DNA of 64,000 nt, taken from Flavobacterium sp. ASV13. GTDB taxonomy: Bacteria; Bacteroidota; Bacteroidia; Flavobacteriales; Flavobacteriaceae. The stretch spans positions 1 to 64,000 of the forward strand of contig NZ_JQJY01000001.1 in the NCBI RefSeq assembly GCF_000745775.1. The letters are read 5' to 3'. Each line of letters opens with the position of its first letter. Position 1 is the first letter of the stretch. The notes under the pieces were generated by a model. It worked only from the letters and a program-made list of their open reading frames with translations, ran no database searches and had not been told where the DNA came from. Shown here piece after piece: positions 52,920 to 61,570 of the stretch. The position numbers were made by a program, and so were the translations under genes.

Positions 52920-53210
52920 CTATCTGCACATCAGAACTTTAATATATTCAAACCTGAATGTTGATGTGATTATTTTTGCTTACTTTTCTATTCTGCAAAA
53001 AACTGTAGAATTCATTCTGTTAGTTTAATATGTAAAAGTAAATGAGTATTATCTGATATATTACTAATTATTATGTAAAGTTTTTATCTTTTTCCCCAAT
53101 CTAATGGTAATAATTTTAGCCCATTTCTCCATATTTAAATTACTGAATCTCTAAAATTTTCATTATTTTTTAAGTATGCATGGTCTGTAATTATGACTTG
53201 GAAATTAGGA

Positions 53211-54059
53211 TTAATCCCTAAGCGATTGGATAAAATCTTCATTATTAATTAAAGTTAACTCAAGGATTGATTCCCAATAATTCATTCCAAATACATTGCG
53301 ATTTAGATTTGCTGTTTGAATTGTCATTGTTATTATTTCTTCCATCGGTAGAAGATTCATAAAAGGCTTAATTTTGTTTTGAAGCGGGGTTATAACTTTG
53401 TCACTATTTCTAGAAAATCTTTCTAATAAATGAAGTCTGCTGTAATGACTTTCAATAAGATCAAATAGATTCTCATCTATCCCAAATCTATTTTCCAAAT
53501 AAAATCTTAGCCCAAATGTATTATTATTGTATTCAATGTCTACAAACAAATATTGCGAATCCGGAAGTCTATCTAAATAAAGATTTAAATATAATCGTCT
53601 ACCATTTTCTTGCCAAAATTGACTTTTATAGCTATTGCAGATTGTACAACTAGGAAAAAGATTAAGAGGGTTTACAACAAATTCACAAAACTCTTCCTTA
53701 GGCAAAATATGATCAAATGAATTGATCTCACTTAAAGTACAATTTTGGCATGTATTAATAATACGTCGTGTATTTGTTGTGGTGATTTCAGTCCTAAGAT
53801 TTTGAATCAATTTACTTTTATAATTATATAATTTTAATAAATCACCCTTATTATTATCAGGATATGCATTTGGAATTGTAGTTTCAAGGATATTTCTATC
53901 AAAATTTATTTGATAAGTATTGTATAATGCTTCAACTTCATCTTCTAAAGCAAGCAAACGAGTTTTGTAATCGGGATCGATTCTCGTTGTTTTTTTGCTT
54001 TCTACAATAAGTTTATGAAAATCAAATGAGTTTCTTCTTGTATTATCTAAATTTCTCAT
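53211..54059 (-). CDS. HNH endonuclease, PtuB-like partner of the ATPase
   Basis: The 282-aa protein has a zinc-supported HNH motif: C104-x2-C107, then D116-H117 in FDHILPKEEF, N133 in NPLNLFPSC, and C138-x2-C141-N. Such nucleases cut DNA when unleashed by an ATPase. Its ATG directly follows the TAA of the ATPase gene with no gap, so the two are translationally coupled. An AAA ATPase plus HNH gene pair is the layout of Septu (PtuA/PtuB) phage-defence systems. The HNH protein is larger than typical PtuB; its C-terminal 130 residues have no recognised domain. Confidence 0.82.
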   Translation of the reverse strand: MRNLDNTRRNSFDFHKLIVESKKTTRIDPDYKTRLLALEDEVEALYNTYQINFDRNILETTIPNAYPDNNKGDLLKLYNYKSKLIQNLRTEITTTNTRRIINTCQNCTLSEINSFDHILPKEEFCEFVVNPLNLFPSCTICNSYKSQFWQENGRRLYLNLYLDRLPDSQYLFVDIEYNNNTFGLRFYLENRFGIDENLFDLIESHYSRLHLLERFSRNSDKVITPLQNKIKPFMNLLPMEEIITMTIQTANLNRNVFGMNYWESILELTLINNEDFIQSLRD

Positions 54060-56006
54060 TTATTGTTGTGTTTTGCTTTTAATATACAATCTTGTATTCA
54101 AACTTAAAGGCAGTTCATCAAATTGAAGTAATGAAATAATTTCTTGAAAAGACATTCCTAGGGAAGCTTTTTCATCAATTATTTTTTTGTACTGTTTTGG
54201 AATTTCTCGATTGCCAAAAACATCATCAGTTAAAGTAGTTAAATTCTCTCCAAATGATTCTATTCCAATTCTTCTGATATCTGGAATATTTCCATTTCGC
54301 TCAATTACATAAACATTTTTAGATAATAATTCTTGAATTATTAAAGGTGAGTGAGTTCCAATTATACAATATGATTGAAATTCATTCACCAATTCATAAA
54401 TAGTATTTATTAATTGAGAAATAGCATTTGGATGTAAATGGGTTTCGGGTTCATCATATAGAATTAAAGAATCTAATCTAATATTTGCCGTTATCTCTGT
54501 TATAATATACAATAAAATATTTTGACCAGAACTTAATTGATCTTTTACTCGATTAAATCCTTCTATATCAACCTGAAATGAGTTGTGAAATGATGTAATA
54601 AATTCACGTTTAACTAAAAACTCATCCAGAATTTCTGATTCAATGAAATTAGACAGAATTATTCTCCATTTATCAATTCTTTCGCTTTCCTCAATTTTCT
54701 TCCAAGTATTATGAAATCTTAAAACCAGTCCTCTTTCAGTAATAAAATCGCCTTTTTCATTTTTCAAGCCACAATACAAATAATTAAATTTGGACGTTTT
54801 TTCGGGGATTTTAAATCTATCAAAAATACTATATGAAACAGAAATCATTTTGCTAAACATAGGGACTCTTGGCAAAAAATATTCTTTTTCACTTTTTGAA
54901 ATATTAAGAGGTAATGAAGTTAAAAGTTGTGTCTTTCCTGTACCATTTTTACCAATTATTGCATAAATTCGGTTTGATAAAATATCATTATTACTAAAAT
55001 CAAAATTAATATTTACTGATTCTTTAGAATATTTGGGAGTAAATTTATAATCAAATGAAAATAAGTTTTTTAAATCGTAACCATTTATAACATATCTCAC
55101 CAATCTTGATATTCGTTCAGAATCATCTTCTCTAATTAATGATTTTTTGAATCCTCTTAGATTTTCGAATTTTTCTAGTTTATCAGGGTAAAAAGCACAA
55201 TCTCCAATTGCATAAAGTATATCTTCAAAATCATAGGGAAAAATAGATTTTAAATTAGTATAAAAATCAATGGTTTGTCCAAGGGAACAAAAACTTGATG
55301 GCAACATGACAAATTTTTCAGGAATTACATTTATTGTCTCTTGTTCATCACTAGACATTATTTTAACATATCCTATTTTAATTTCAGAGCCATCTTTTCT
55401 ATAATACAAGGTAAAGGATGTTTTATTATAGAAATCATCCCAACTAAAATATTTTAATACAAAACAATTCCTTTCATTATCAATTAGTCTTTTTCCTCTT
55501 GGTCTACCATTATCAACAAGAAACAAAATATTATTCCTCTTTACGTCAATTGGGATATCTTCAACTTCTTCTTTAAAATAAACACGATAAACTGGTTTCC
55601 CTGTTTCATTATAATCAAATAGTGCAAGTTGTAATTTATCTTTGTTAAGAATATTGTTTACTTGAATAACATACAATAAAATGTCATCCTCATCCTTTCT
55701 GTAAATTGGAGACACAACAGTTTCAATAAATTTTATGAATACTTTCGTGTCTTCATATATTTTCAGTCTAACTGTAAATAAATATTCCAAATCCCAATCA
55801 TCATTATTAATCATATGTTGGTAGATATCTCCAGCGGCATTTGGATATCTAGAATCTTCTGATGGCATTGTGGAAATATCCCAAATGCTTTTTAAAAATT
55901 CAAAATTATTATTTATCCAATTATTATGGTGGTTGCCTAAAAAATCAGTTTCACTTTTTATAAGAATATTAAATATTTCTTTTTTATTTTCTTGAGAAAT
56001 TTCCAT
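54060..56006 (-). CDS. SMC/ABC-like AAA ATPase, PtuA-like, with long N-terminal extension
   Basis: The 648-aa protein has a Walker A motif GKNGTGKT at 352-359, an ABC signature-like LSSGQN, a Walker B DEPETHLHP and a switch-like GTHSPLIIQEL. This is the OLD/RecF-type ATPase of many defence systems. About 340 residues precede the P-loop (with WDDFYNKTSFTLYYRKDG and LPSSFCSLGQTIDFYTNL), whereas classical PtuA begins with the ATPase. The extension has no known fold visible to me and may sense the trigger. It is followed without gap by the HNH gene and is divergent from the HEPN-like gene. Confidence 0.82.
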   Translation of the reverse strand: MEISQENKKEIFNILIKSETDFLGNHHNNWINNNFEFLKSIWDISTMPSEDSRYPNAAGDIYQHMINNDDWDLEYLFTVRLKIYEDTKVFIKFIETVVSPIYRKDEDDILLYVIQVNNILNKDKLQLALFDYNETGKPVYRVYFKEEVEDIPIDVKRNNILFLVDNGRPRGKRLIDNERNCFVLKYFSWDDFYNKTSFTLYYRKDGSEIKIGYVKIMSSDEQETINVIPEKFVMLPSSFCSLGQTIDFYTNLKSIFPYDFEDILYAIGDCAFYPDKLEKFENLRGFKKSLIREDDSERISRLVRYVINGYDLKNLFSFDYKFTPKYSKESVNINFDFSNNDILSNRIYAIIGKNGTGKTQLLTSLPLNISKSEKEYFLPRVPMFSKMISVSYSIFDRFKIPEKTSKFNYLYCGLKNEKGDFITERGLVLRFHNTWKKIEESERIDKWRIILSNFIESEILDEFLVKREFITSFHNSFQVDIEGFNRVKDQLSSGQNILLYIITEITANIRLDSLILYDEPETHLHPNAISQLINTIYELVNEFQSYCIIGTHSPLIIQELLSKNVYVIERNGNIPDIRRIGIESFGENLTTLTDDVFGNREIPKQYKKIIDEKASLGMSFQEIISLLQFDELPLSLNTRLYIKSKTQQ

Positions 56007-56209
56007 AAAACATTTTAGTGGTCATTATAGTTTTGCTAATATAAATTATTTAATGAAAGAACATGTTTTTAATTATGGACTATTTGAATGTAAGAAAAAA
56101 ATGTATATTTGAAAATGTCAAAGATTAGAATAAATTTACACTAAGCTTTATTATTTGGGTATATATAATATTTGTCTACTCATGTGAATAATCTAGTTGA
56201 TTGAGAACT

Positions 56210-56842
56210 ATGGATAACAAGACAAGGCATCTTATTAGATTGATTAAAAAAGCACAAAATGAATATGCTGAAGATTATTTAGTGGTTGCAATTCCTGGAT
56301 TTCTATCTAAAAAATTTATTGCTTATTGTGCAATGCATGAAGATTTAAAAAAAACGCTGGAATATATTAAGCTCTTAAGAACAGATGTAGATCCAATTAT
56401 TAAATCAGCTTTGACATACTCTCTCATTTCATTGTATGGGAAGTGTTATACAGATGCATCTAAGAATAATTTTCCCAAACTTGAACCTAAAAACTTATTT
56501 AAAGATGATAATCAATTAATAGAGATTCATAATTTTTTAATGGATTTAAGACATCAATTTATTGCTCATCGAGGTAATACTGAAAGTGAGATAGGGGTTG
56601 CCTATATGGCAATTCCTAAAAAAGAAGGAGTTGAACAGTCGCAAGTTAACTTTAGTCAAATTAAGCTAAATGCTTTTTCACCAAAGGAGCTTGATAAAAT
56701 TGAGACATTAATTAATTATGTAGTAGAATATTTGAAACAAGTAATTAAAAAAAATGGGCAAAAAATATACGAAGCCTTTTTTGAAATGTTTACTCCTGAT
56801 CAAATTGTATTGATGCTGATGAATAATGCTAAACAAGAGTAA
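56210..56842 (+). CDS. HEPN-like protein
   Basis: The frame opens at a TTG (56201); ATG at 56210 is the better start, giving 210 aa. The protein is helical and contains LRHQFIAHRGNTE with R114-x5-H120, the Rx4-6H motif of HEPN ribonucleases; the EIHNFLMDLRHQ context recalls AbiU2-like proteins. Activity as an RNase is inferred from the motif. It is divergent from the ATPase-HNH pair, with a promoter region of about 200 bases between, and is followed by a membrane protein on the same strand. Confidence 0.65.
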   Translation: MDNKTRHLIRLIKKAQNEYAEDYLVVAIPGFLSKKFIAYCAMHEDLKKTLEYIKLLRTDVDPIIKSALTYSLISLYGKCYTDASKNNFPKLEPKNLFKDDNQLIEIHNFLMDLRHQFIAHRGNTESEIGVAYMAIPKKEGVEQSQVNFSQIKLNAFSPKELDKIETLINYVVEYLKQVIKKNGQKIYEAFFEMFTPDQIVLMLMNNAKQE

Positions 56843-56960
56843 AATTAAAGAGTAAAGTTTTCTTCTGCTATATTCTGATAAGTCGAAATTGTGTTCTATT
56901 CAAAAAAAGTAATTTTTAGCGTTCTGGAATATTTTAGTAAAATCTTTTAAATTTATAAAA

Positions 56961-57842
56961 ATGAATAATGATTGGAACTGGTTTTTTAGCTCATTTTGCC
57001 AAAGTGCCGCCGCATTGATTGGTATTATTGGAGCATTTGTGATTTCAAGACTTCTTGGTATTAGTGAAAAAATAAATTCAACTATTTCTGAATTTGATAA
57101 TTTGAAAATAGATTACAATAAGATTCTACTTAATATTAAGAATTGTAATTTTTATTGGTGTACAAAAGTGCATGTAAAATATAATAATGATTTACATGAT
57201 CAAATTAAAAATGGTGACTTTGACAATTTGAGCCCTGAAGAAATTTTAAATAAGATTTATGAATTAGATAATCAACTATTTAAGATTGATGAAGCAGTCA
57301 TTGAAAGTTTTGATAAAGTCTATGAAGAGTATAAACCTAAATATACTCCTTTAGGAAATGGAATGTCTGTGAAAAATCTTTCTTTTGCAGGTGCTTTCGA
57401 TATTGCTCCCACAGGATTATGGGATACTTTAAGCGAACAAAAAAGTTTAATTGATAAGCTTGAAATTGAATCCAGAACATTAATTCAACATTTTGAACGA
57501 AACTTACAAAATTTAAAAGCATTCGATGATTCAACAAAGCCATTGAAAACTATAATAATTCTATTATTGGTAGCATTTCCTTTTACTGTAATATACCCAT
57601 TGCATTTCATGCCAATGCCCACAAATTCTGATCCTGAAATTACTTTTGATTTGTTTAGTGTGCTTAATTCAATGGTCACTTTTAAATCAGTTTTACTTTT
57701 TATATTTTTTGCCTCGATTGAATCTATATTTTGGTATTTTCTATTCATAATTAATCAGTTAAATGAAAAGTTAATTTCTGCAAAAGAAGATAATTCAGAA
57801 GATTTAAGAACTCTTGAAAATTATTCGGAACATTTCAAGTAA
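56961..57842 (+). CDS. Membrane protein of unknown function
   Basis: The 293-aa protein has one membrane helix at residues 8-31 (FFSSFCQSAAALIGIIGAFV), a cytoplasmic helical domain, and two more helices at about 194-215 and 241-265. No enzyme motif was recognised. It lies 118 bases after the HEPN-like gene. Membrane proteins with a large soluble loop beside a nuclease gene can be effectors in abortive infection, but nothing in the sequence proves that. Confidence 0.6.
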   Translation: MNNDWNWFFSSFCQSAAALIGIIGAFVISRLLGISEKINSTISEFDNLKIDYNKILLNIKNCNFYWCTKVHVKYNNDLHDQIKNGDFDNLSPEEILNKIYELDNQLFKIDEAVIESFDKVYEEYKPKYTPLGNGMSVKNLSFAGAFDIAPTGLWDTLSEQKSLIDKLEIESRTLIQHFERNLQNLKAFDDSTKPLKTIIILLLVAFPFTVIYPLHFMPMPTNSDPEITFDLFSVLNSMVTFKSVLLFIFFASIESIFWYFLFIINQLNEKLISAKEDNSEDLRTLENYSEHFK

Positions 57843-57899
57843 CCTTTTTTATAATTGAATTGTAATTAGATTGGACTTTTAATGAATTTATGAAAAAAA

Positions 57900-58505
57900 T
57901 CAAGTTTTGATTTTATACTTTTTTACAGAAACACTCAGATTTAACTCGCGCATATATATTAGCACTGTATTAGAAGATAATTGGTATCCTGATCTTTGAA
58001 GTTCTGCTGTTATACGTTTTGAGCCATAACGTTGTTGAGATGCTAAAAATATAGACATTATTTCTTGTTTGACCATCATTTTCCATTTTTGTCTCTCAGA
58101 AACAAATTTATTTTTCCATTTTTTGTATGTTCCTAAATGTACACCCAGAGTTTTACAAATAAGGTAGCTGGAATATATCTGGTCCTTTTCGGCGATATAC
58201 TGATATATGGTAGGCAATCCTTTATGAAGGTAATCCGACGCTCCGTTAATAATATCAAATTCTATGTTTAATTTTTTAATTTTCATTTCAAGTTCATAGA
58301 TCTTTTTCTCTTCCGGTTTTAATTTTGTTTTTCCTATTGTGGTAAACGCTTCACCAAATATTATGTAATTCTTACGCCATTGCAAGAGTGTTCTGTTTGA
58401 TATGTTCAGTTTTTGAGCTACGATATCTATAGTCTCTTTTTTAAAACTCAGCATTACTGCATTTCTTTTGAAATCAGCACTGTAGCTTTTTTTATTTTCT
58501 TTCAT
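57900..58505 (-). CDS. DDE-less IS3-like protein (short partner 2)
   Basis: This 201-aa homologue of short partner 1 has the helix-turn-helix (SYSADFKRNAVMLSFKKETI), coiled coil (YELEMKIKKLNIEFDIINGA) and HTH_21 (QQRYGSKRITAELQRSGYQL up to YMRELNLSVSVKKYKIKT). It stops, like partner 1, where the full-length transposase goes on into its DDE domain. It lies only 12 bases after the full-length gene at 58518 on the same strand, so the two are one transcription unit. The repeat of this pair in two diverged modules is unlikely to be chance truncation. Confidence 0.8.
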   Translation of the reverse strand: MKENKKSYSADFKRNAVMLSFKKETIDIVAQKLNISNRTLLQWRKNYIIFGEAFTTIGKTKLKPEEKKIYELEMKIKKLNIEFDIINGASDYLHKGLPTIYQYIAEKDQIYSSYLICKTLGVHLGTYKKWKNKFVSERQKWKMMVKQEIMSIFLASQQRYGSKRITAELQRSGYQLSSNTVLIYMRELNLSVSVKKYKIKT

Positions 58506-58517
58506 TGCAATTGGAGA

Positions 58518-59687
58518 TTATTTCTTGTATTTTTTTTCTTTATTAAATTCTTCTATAGTTTTATAATTAAGAGCAGAATGCCTTCTTTTTTTGTTGTACC
58601 AGTTTTCTATATAGTTTAATATCTCCGCTCTCATCTCTTTTGGAGTTAATAATATCTTCTGGCTATATATTAATTCTCTTTTTAATGAATTAAAAAAACT
58701 TTCGGAAACAGCATTATCTATACTATTTCCCTTTCCACTCATGCTTTGCACACACCTATAATGTTTGAGAGTACTGGTAAAGACTTTGTTAGCATACTGT
58801 GTTCCCCGATCGGAGTGGAATATTAAGCCGTCTTGTATTTTGCGATTACTTAGAGCCATATTCCATGCAGGAAGAATAGTTGAGTTTGTTGAAAGCACTG
58901 AACTAAGATTCCAGCCGACAATTTTTCGATCATAAAGGTCTATAATAACAGTAAGGTATAGAAAACGTTTTTCGATCTGTATATAGGTGATGTCGGAGAC
59001 CCATGCCATCGACGGTTTGTTTGTTGTAAATTGCCTTTTAAGTATATTGGGATATATATACAGTTTATGATTGGAATCAGTGGTTGCTTTGTACTTCTTT
59101 TTGACCTTACGTTTAAGACCAAGCTGTTTCATATAAAATGTAACCTGGTCTTCTGATATTTTTACTCCTCTTTTGCAGAGCTCTCTAGCAATTAAGACAC
59201 AGCCACTATATTGTTTAAATTCATAAAACACAGTTGTTATAGCTTCTTTTAATAGGCAGGCCTTTATTTCTCTTTTTGAGAGGGGCTGCTGTATCCTTAA
59301 ATTATACATTGACGTAGAGACACCTAAGACCTGACACATTATTCCAATCGGATATTTCTTTTTATTTTGATGGATAAAATTGTAAATCTCCTGTTTGCCT
59401 AGAGGTTTTATTTTTAAACCATTTTTCAGTATCTCTAATCTTAATTGTGATTCTGCAAGTTTATTTTCTAATTCAAAAATCTTTGAATTCTCGAAATAAA
59501 ATCTTTTTTTACCTTCTCCAGGAAAACTACCCTCCTTATATTTCCGATATATTACCCTCCATTTAGAAAGTAATTTGGGGTTTATTTCAAGTTCTTTAGC
59601 AGTGTCGACAACATTTTTTCTTTCATAGCTAAGCAGAACTGCATTCTTTTTAAAATCGGGTGAGTGGTGTCTTTGTGTTTTTTCCAT
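58518..59687 (-). CDS. IS3-family transposase, single open frame
   Basis: The 389-aa protein is homologous to the one at 51250 with the same domain order and catalytic residues at identical positions: D232 in WVSDITYI, D293 in LIFHSDRGTQYA, E329 in DNAVSESFFNSLKREL. It is clearly diverged from module 1, so this is not a recent copy. It is intact and encoded by a single frame instead of two frameshifted ORFs. Its partner begins 12 bases after its stop. Confidence 0.93.
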   Translation of the reverse strand: MEKTQRHHSPDFKKNAVLLSYERKNVVDTAKELEINPKLLSKWRVIYRKYKEGSFPGEGKKRFYFENSKIFELENKLAESQLRLEILKNGLKIKPLGKQEIYNFIHQNKKKYPIGIMCQVLGVSTSMYNLRIQQPLSKREIKACLLKEAITTVFYEFKQYSGCVLIARELCKRGVKISEDQVTFYMKQLGLKRKVKKKYKATTDSNHKLYIYPNILKRQFTTNKPSMAWVSDITYIQIEKRFLYLTVIIDLYDRKIVGWNLSSVLSTNSTILPAWNMALSNRKIQDGLIFHSDRGTQYANKVFTSTLKHYRCVQSMSGKGNSIDNAVSESFFNSLKRELIYSQKILLTPKEMRAEILNYIENWYNKKRRHSALNYKTIEEFNKEKKYKK

Positions 59688-59763
59688 CTTATTAGTATTA
59701 TTGTGAATCAGAGTATCTATACTAAAATATTAAAAATAAGATTGGAAGTTAAGTCTAAGTTAT

Positions 59764-60021
59764 TTGATTAAAATATACTATTATTCAATTGGTAAGGCAT
59801 CATTTGACAGCAAGTTTGATGCACTTGCAAAATTAATCAAAAGCATTGCCGAAAATAAAGGTCATGTCGACGAACAATTAGTGGAAGAAATTTTCTCTGC
59901 CGGATATAATGAAGGATCATTGATTGATGTAGTAGTTGCTGTAGGAGACAAGACTATTACAAATTATATTTATGCATTAACCAAAATACCTGTAGACTTT
60001 CTTATAGCACCTCCTTTATAA
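59764..60021 (+). pseudogene. N-terminally truncated carboxymuconolactone-decarboxylase-like gene
   Basis: The remaining 80 or so residues (SFDSKFDALAKLIKSIAENK, GYNEGSLIDVVVAVGDKTIT, NYIYALTKIPVDF) match the C-terminal half of CMD/AhpD-like proteins, about 180 aa in full. The frame has no ATG (a TTG is at 59764, the frame opens at 59740 after a stop), and homology starts about 90 bases from the IS module. The N-terminal half is not seen elsewhere in the window. Translation is doubtful. Confidence 0.75.
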
Positions 60022-60038
60022 AAGAAAGAATGATACCC

Positions 60039-60069
60039 AAAAAAGGCACTCAGAAAGGGTGCCTTTTTT
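60039..60069. terminator. Bidirectional terminator
   Basis: AAAAAAGGCAC pairs with GTGCCTTTTTT across a short loop. It serves the truncated gene on the plus strand and the HEPN-like gene on the minus strand. Confidence 0.85.
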
Positions 60070-60165
60070 ATTCTTAAATATCATTTTAAATCAATTCAAA
60101 TTTGACATCTTACAAGAAATATGTTGCGAAAATGTAGTATTTGTAAACAGTGGATAAGAAAAATT

Positions 60166-60894
60166 TTAGTGAATTGTTTGTATTTTGGACATTATGTGAA
60201 CAGCTTCTTCAAAAGTTGTTTTTGGCATATCCATTTGGTCCCAATTTAATAATGAACATATGCCAGCATCAATTCGGATATTTGTATTATGCTCTTTCAT
60301 TAATTTATTGGCTTTCGGATGAATTGGAATTCTTTGATGTAAGTAGAATTTTCCAGCTTCTAGCGAATAATTCTCATGTATCGGTTTCAATATTTTATAA
60401 ATTGTACTTGTGATAAACTCTCCATAAATAAGAATTTCTTGACGAGTGGAAATGTGTCCTTTATGAATCACTTTATTTCTAAATTTTACCATATCCATAT
60501 TTATGGACCATGCTTCTTTTGCAAACTTCAAATATTGAGAGCAAAATGCACCATATTGTCTTTCTGATTGACTTGCAATCTCTTTCCAAAATAAATCTAT
60601 TTTTTCGTATTCTAAACCTTCACTGTGCAATGTTACTTTTGTGAACAATTCGTATGCACGTTCTAATGACGCAGCAAAACTCATCACACTCTCAGAATAA
60701 CAACCTTTTAGAAATGCATTTACCCCCGAGGAATATAAAACGTCAAAGAGATGATGTGCTATTCTTGATATAACCTTGTGACCAATCGGGCAAATACTAA
60801 CTGCTACTAAGTCAGAATTTACTTCGCCAACACAATATTGGTAGTTTTGAGGGTCAATATCTAAGCACTGGGAGCATGGAACATAGTGTTTCAT
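60166..60894 (-). CDS. Zinc-ribbon HEPN-like protein
   Basis: The 242-aa protein starts with a likely zinc ribbon (C7-x2-C10, then C35 and H39 in ICPIGHK), followed by a helical domain with ASLERAYELF and KFRNKVIHKG, where R139-x4-H144 fits the HEPN Rx4-6H motif. HEPN proteins often act as RNases in defence or toxin systems; no partner antitoxin (for example a MNT nucleotidyltransferase) is adjacent. The zinc ribbon suggests nucleic-acid or protein binding. It ends at the bidirectional terminator. Confidence 0.6.
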   Translation of the reverse strand: MKHYVPCSQCLDIDPQNYQYCVGEVNSDLVAVSICPIGHKVISRIAHHLFDVLYSSGVNAFLKGCYSESVMSFAASLERAYELFTKVTLHSEGLEYEKIDLFWKEIASQSERQYGAFCSQYLKFAKEAWSINMDMVKFRNKVIHKGHISTRQEILIYGEFITSTIYKILKPIHENYSLEAGKFYLHQRIPIHPKANKLMKEHNTNIRIDAGICSLLNWDQMDMPKTTFEEAVHIMSKIQTIH

Positions 60895-61315
60895 TGAAAA
60901 AAAATTAAATAGTCATTAAGTAGAAGGTAGAATTAATCTTTGAATGAGAAGATTTCAATTAAACGAAAATACGATAAAAAAATGTCAATTCTAATTAGCT
61001 TTTTTCGAAGTTATAAATAAATTAAGAATTAGTTTTTACTAAAAATACATTTCTTTTTTCTACATATATTTTTGTGACCTTAAATGAGTTTTCTAATCTG
61101 CCAATTTTTTGGAAATATAAAAAACCAATTAATTATTGTAAGTACTATGCCATATATTCTAAATATTAAAGCTATTTGAGACGTCATTTTTTTGTGCTTT
61201 TTGAATGATTTGAATCAAATGAAAAATTTAATTTAAAGTGATGATTTATTTTAAATGAAAACAGCGATTTAAATGTTTAAACCTAATAAGTAAATAACAA
61301 CAAAATTTTAAACAC
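60895..61315. other. Intergenic region before the 42-aa ORF
   Basis: AT-rich and without a recognisable gene. It should contain the promoters of the HEPN-like gene (minus) and the small ORF (plus); a TATTTTTG box occurs near 61067. Confidence 0.45.
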
Positions 61316-61444
61316 ATGGAAAACTATTTAAACAAAATGAAAACGCACTATTATTACGGAAAAACTGGGATTTATTTAAAGCTGGGGCCCGATTCTTCAG
61401 GTCGAAAAGGAAAAACATTAGTTTACTATCCTCACAATTACTAA
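61316..61444 (+). CDS. 42-aa small protein with its own terminator
   Basis: The ORF runs from ATG 61316 to TAA 61444 and encodes a basic, tyrosine-rich peptide: MENYLNKMKTHYYYGKTGIY, then LKLGPDSSGRKGKT and LVYYPHNY. No homology was recognised and no signal peptide or membrane helix is seen. Support for a real gene is the isolated position, the well-formed terminator 8 bases after the stop and the absence of other features here. It could be a small toxin, a regulator or a spurious ORF. Confidence 0.45.
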   Translation: MENYLNKMKTHYYYGKTGIYLKLGPDSSGRKGKTLVYYPHNY

Positions 61445-61451
61445 TTTAATA

Positions 61452-61490
61452 AACTCCATTGGTTAAAAGCCAGTGGAGTTGATTTTTTTT
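61452..61490 (+). terminator. Terminator after the 42-aa ORF
   Basis: AACTCCATTGG pairs with CCAGTGGAGTT (one T-G pair) around TTAAAAG, followed by GATTTTTTTT. Confidence 0.8.
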
Positions 61491-61570
61491 GTATTAATTC
61501 GATTATTATTGCTTGTCAAAATTAATGTGTAAAGCATAGATTAGGAGTCTGTTTAAAAGGCTAAAATGAT

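Larger units (their letters stand above)
52414..53210. other. Intergenic region between module 1 and defence genes
   Basis: Contains repeat copy B (52568-52752) and a hairpin at 52874-52919. No intact gene is seen in the rest. Confidence 0.55.
57900..59687 (-). mobile_element. IS3-like two-gene module 2
   Basis: Full-length transposase and DDE-less partner with only 12 bases between. Same order and orientation as module 1. The element lies directly beside a gene that has lost its N-terminus (59764). Ends could not be placed. Confidence 0.65.
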
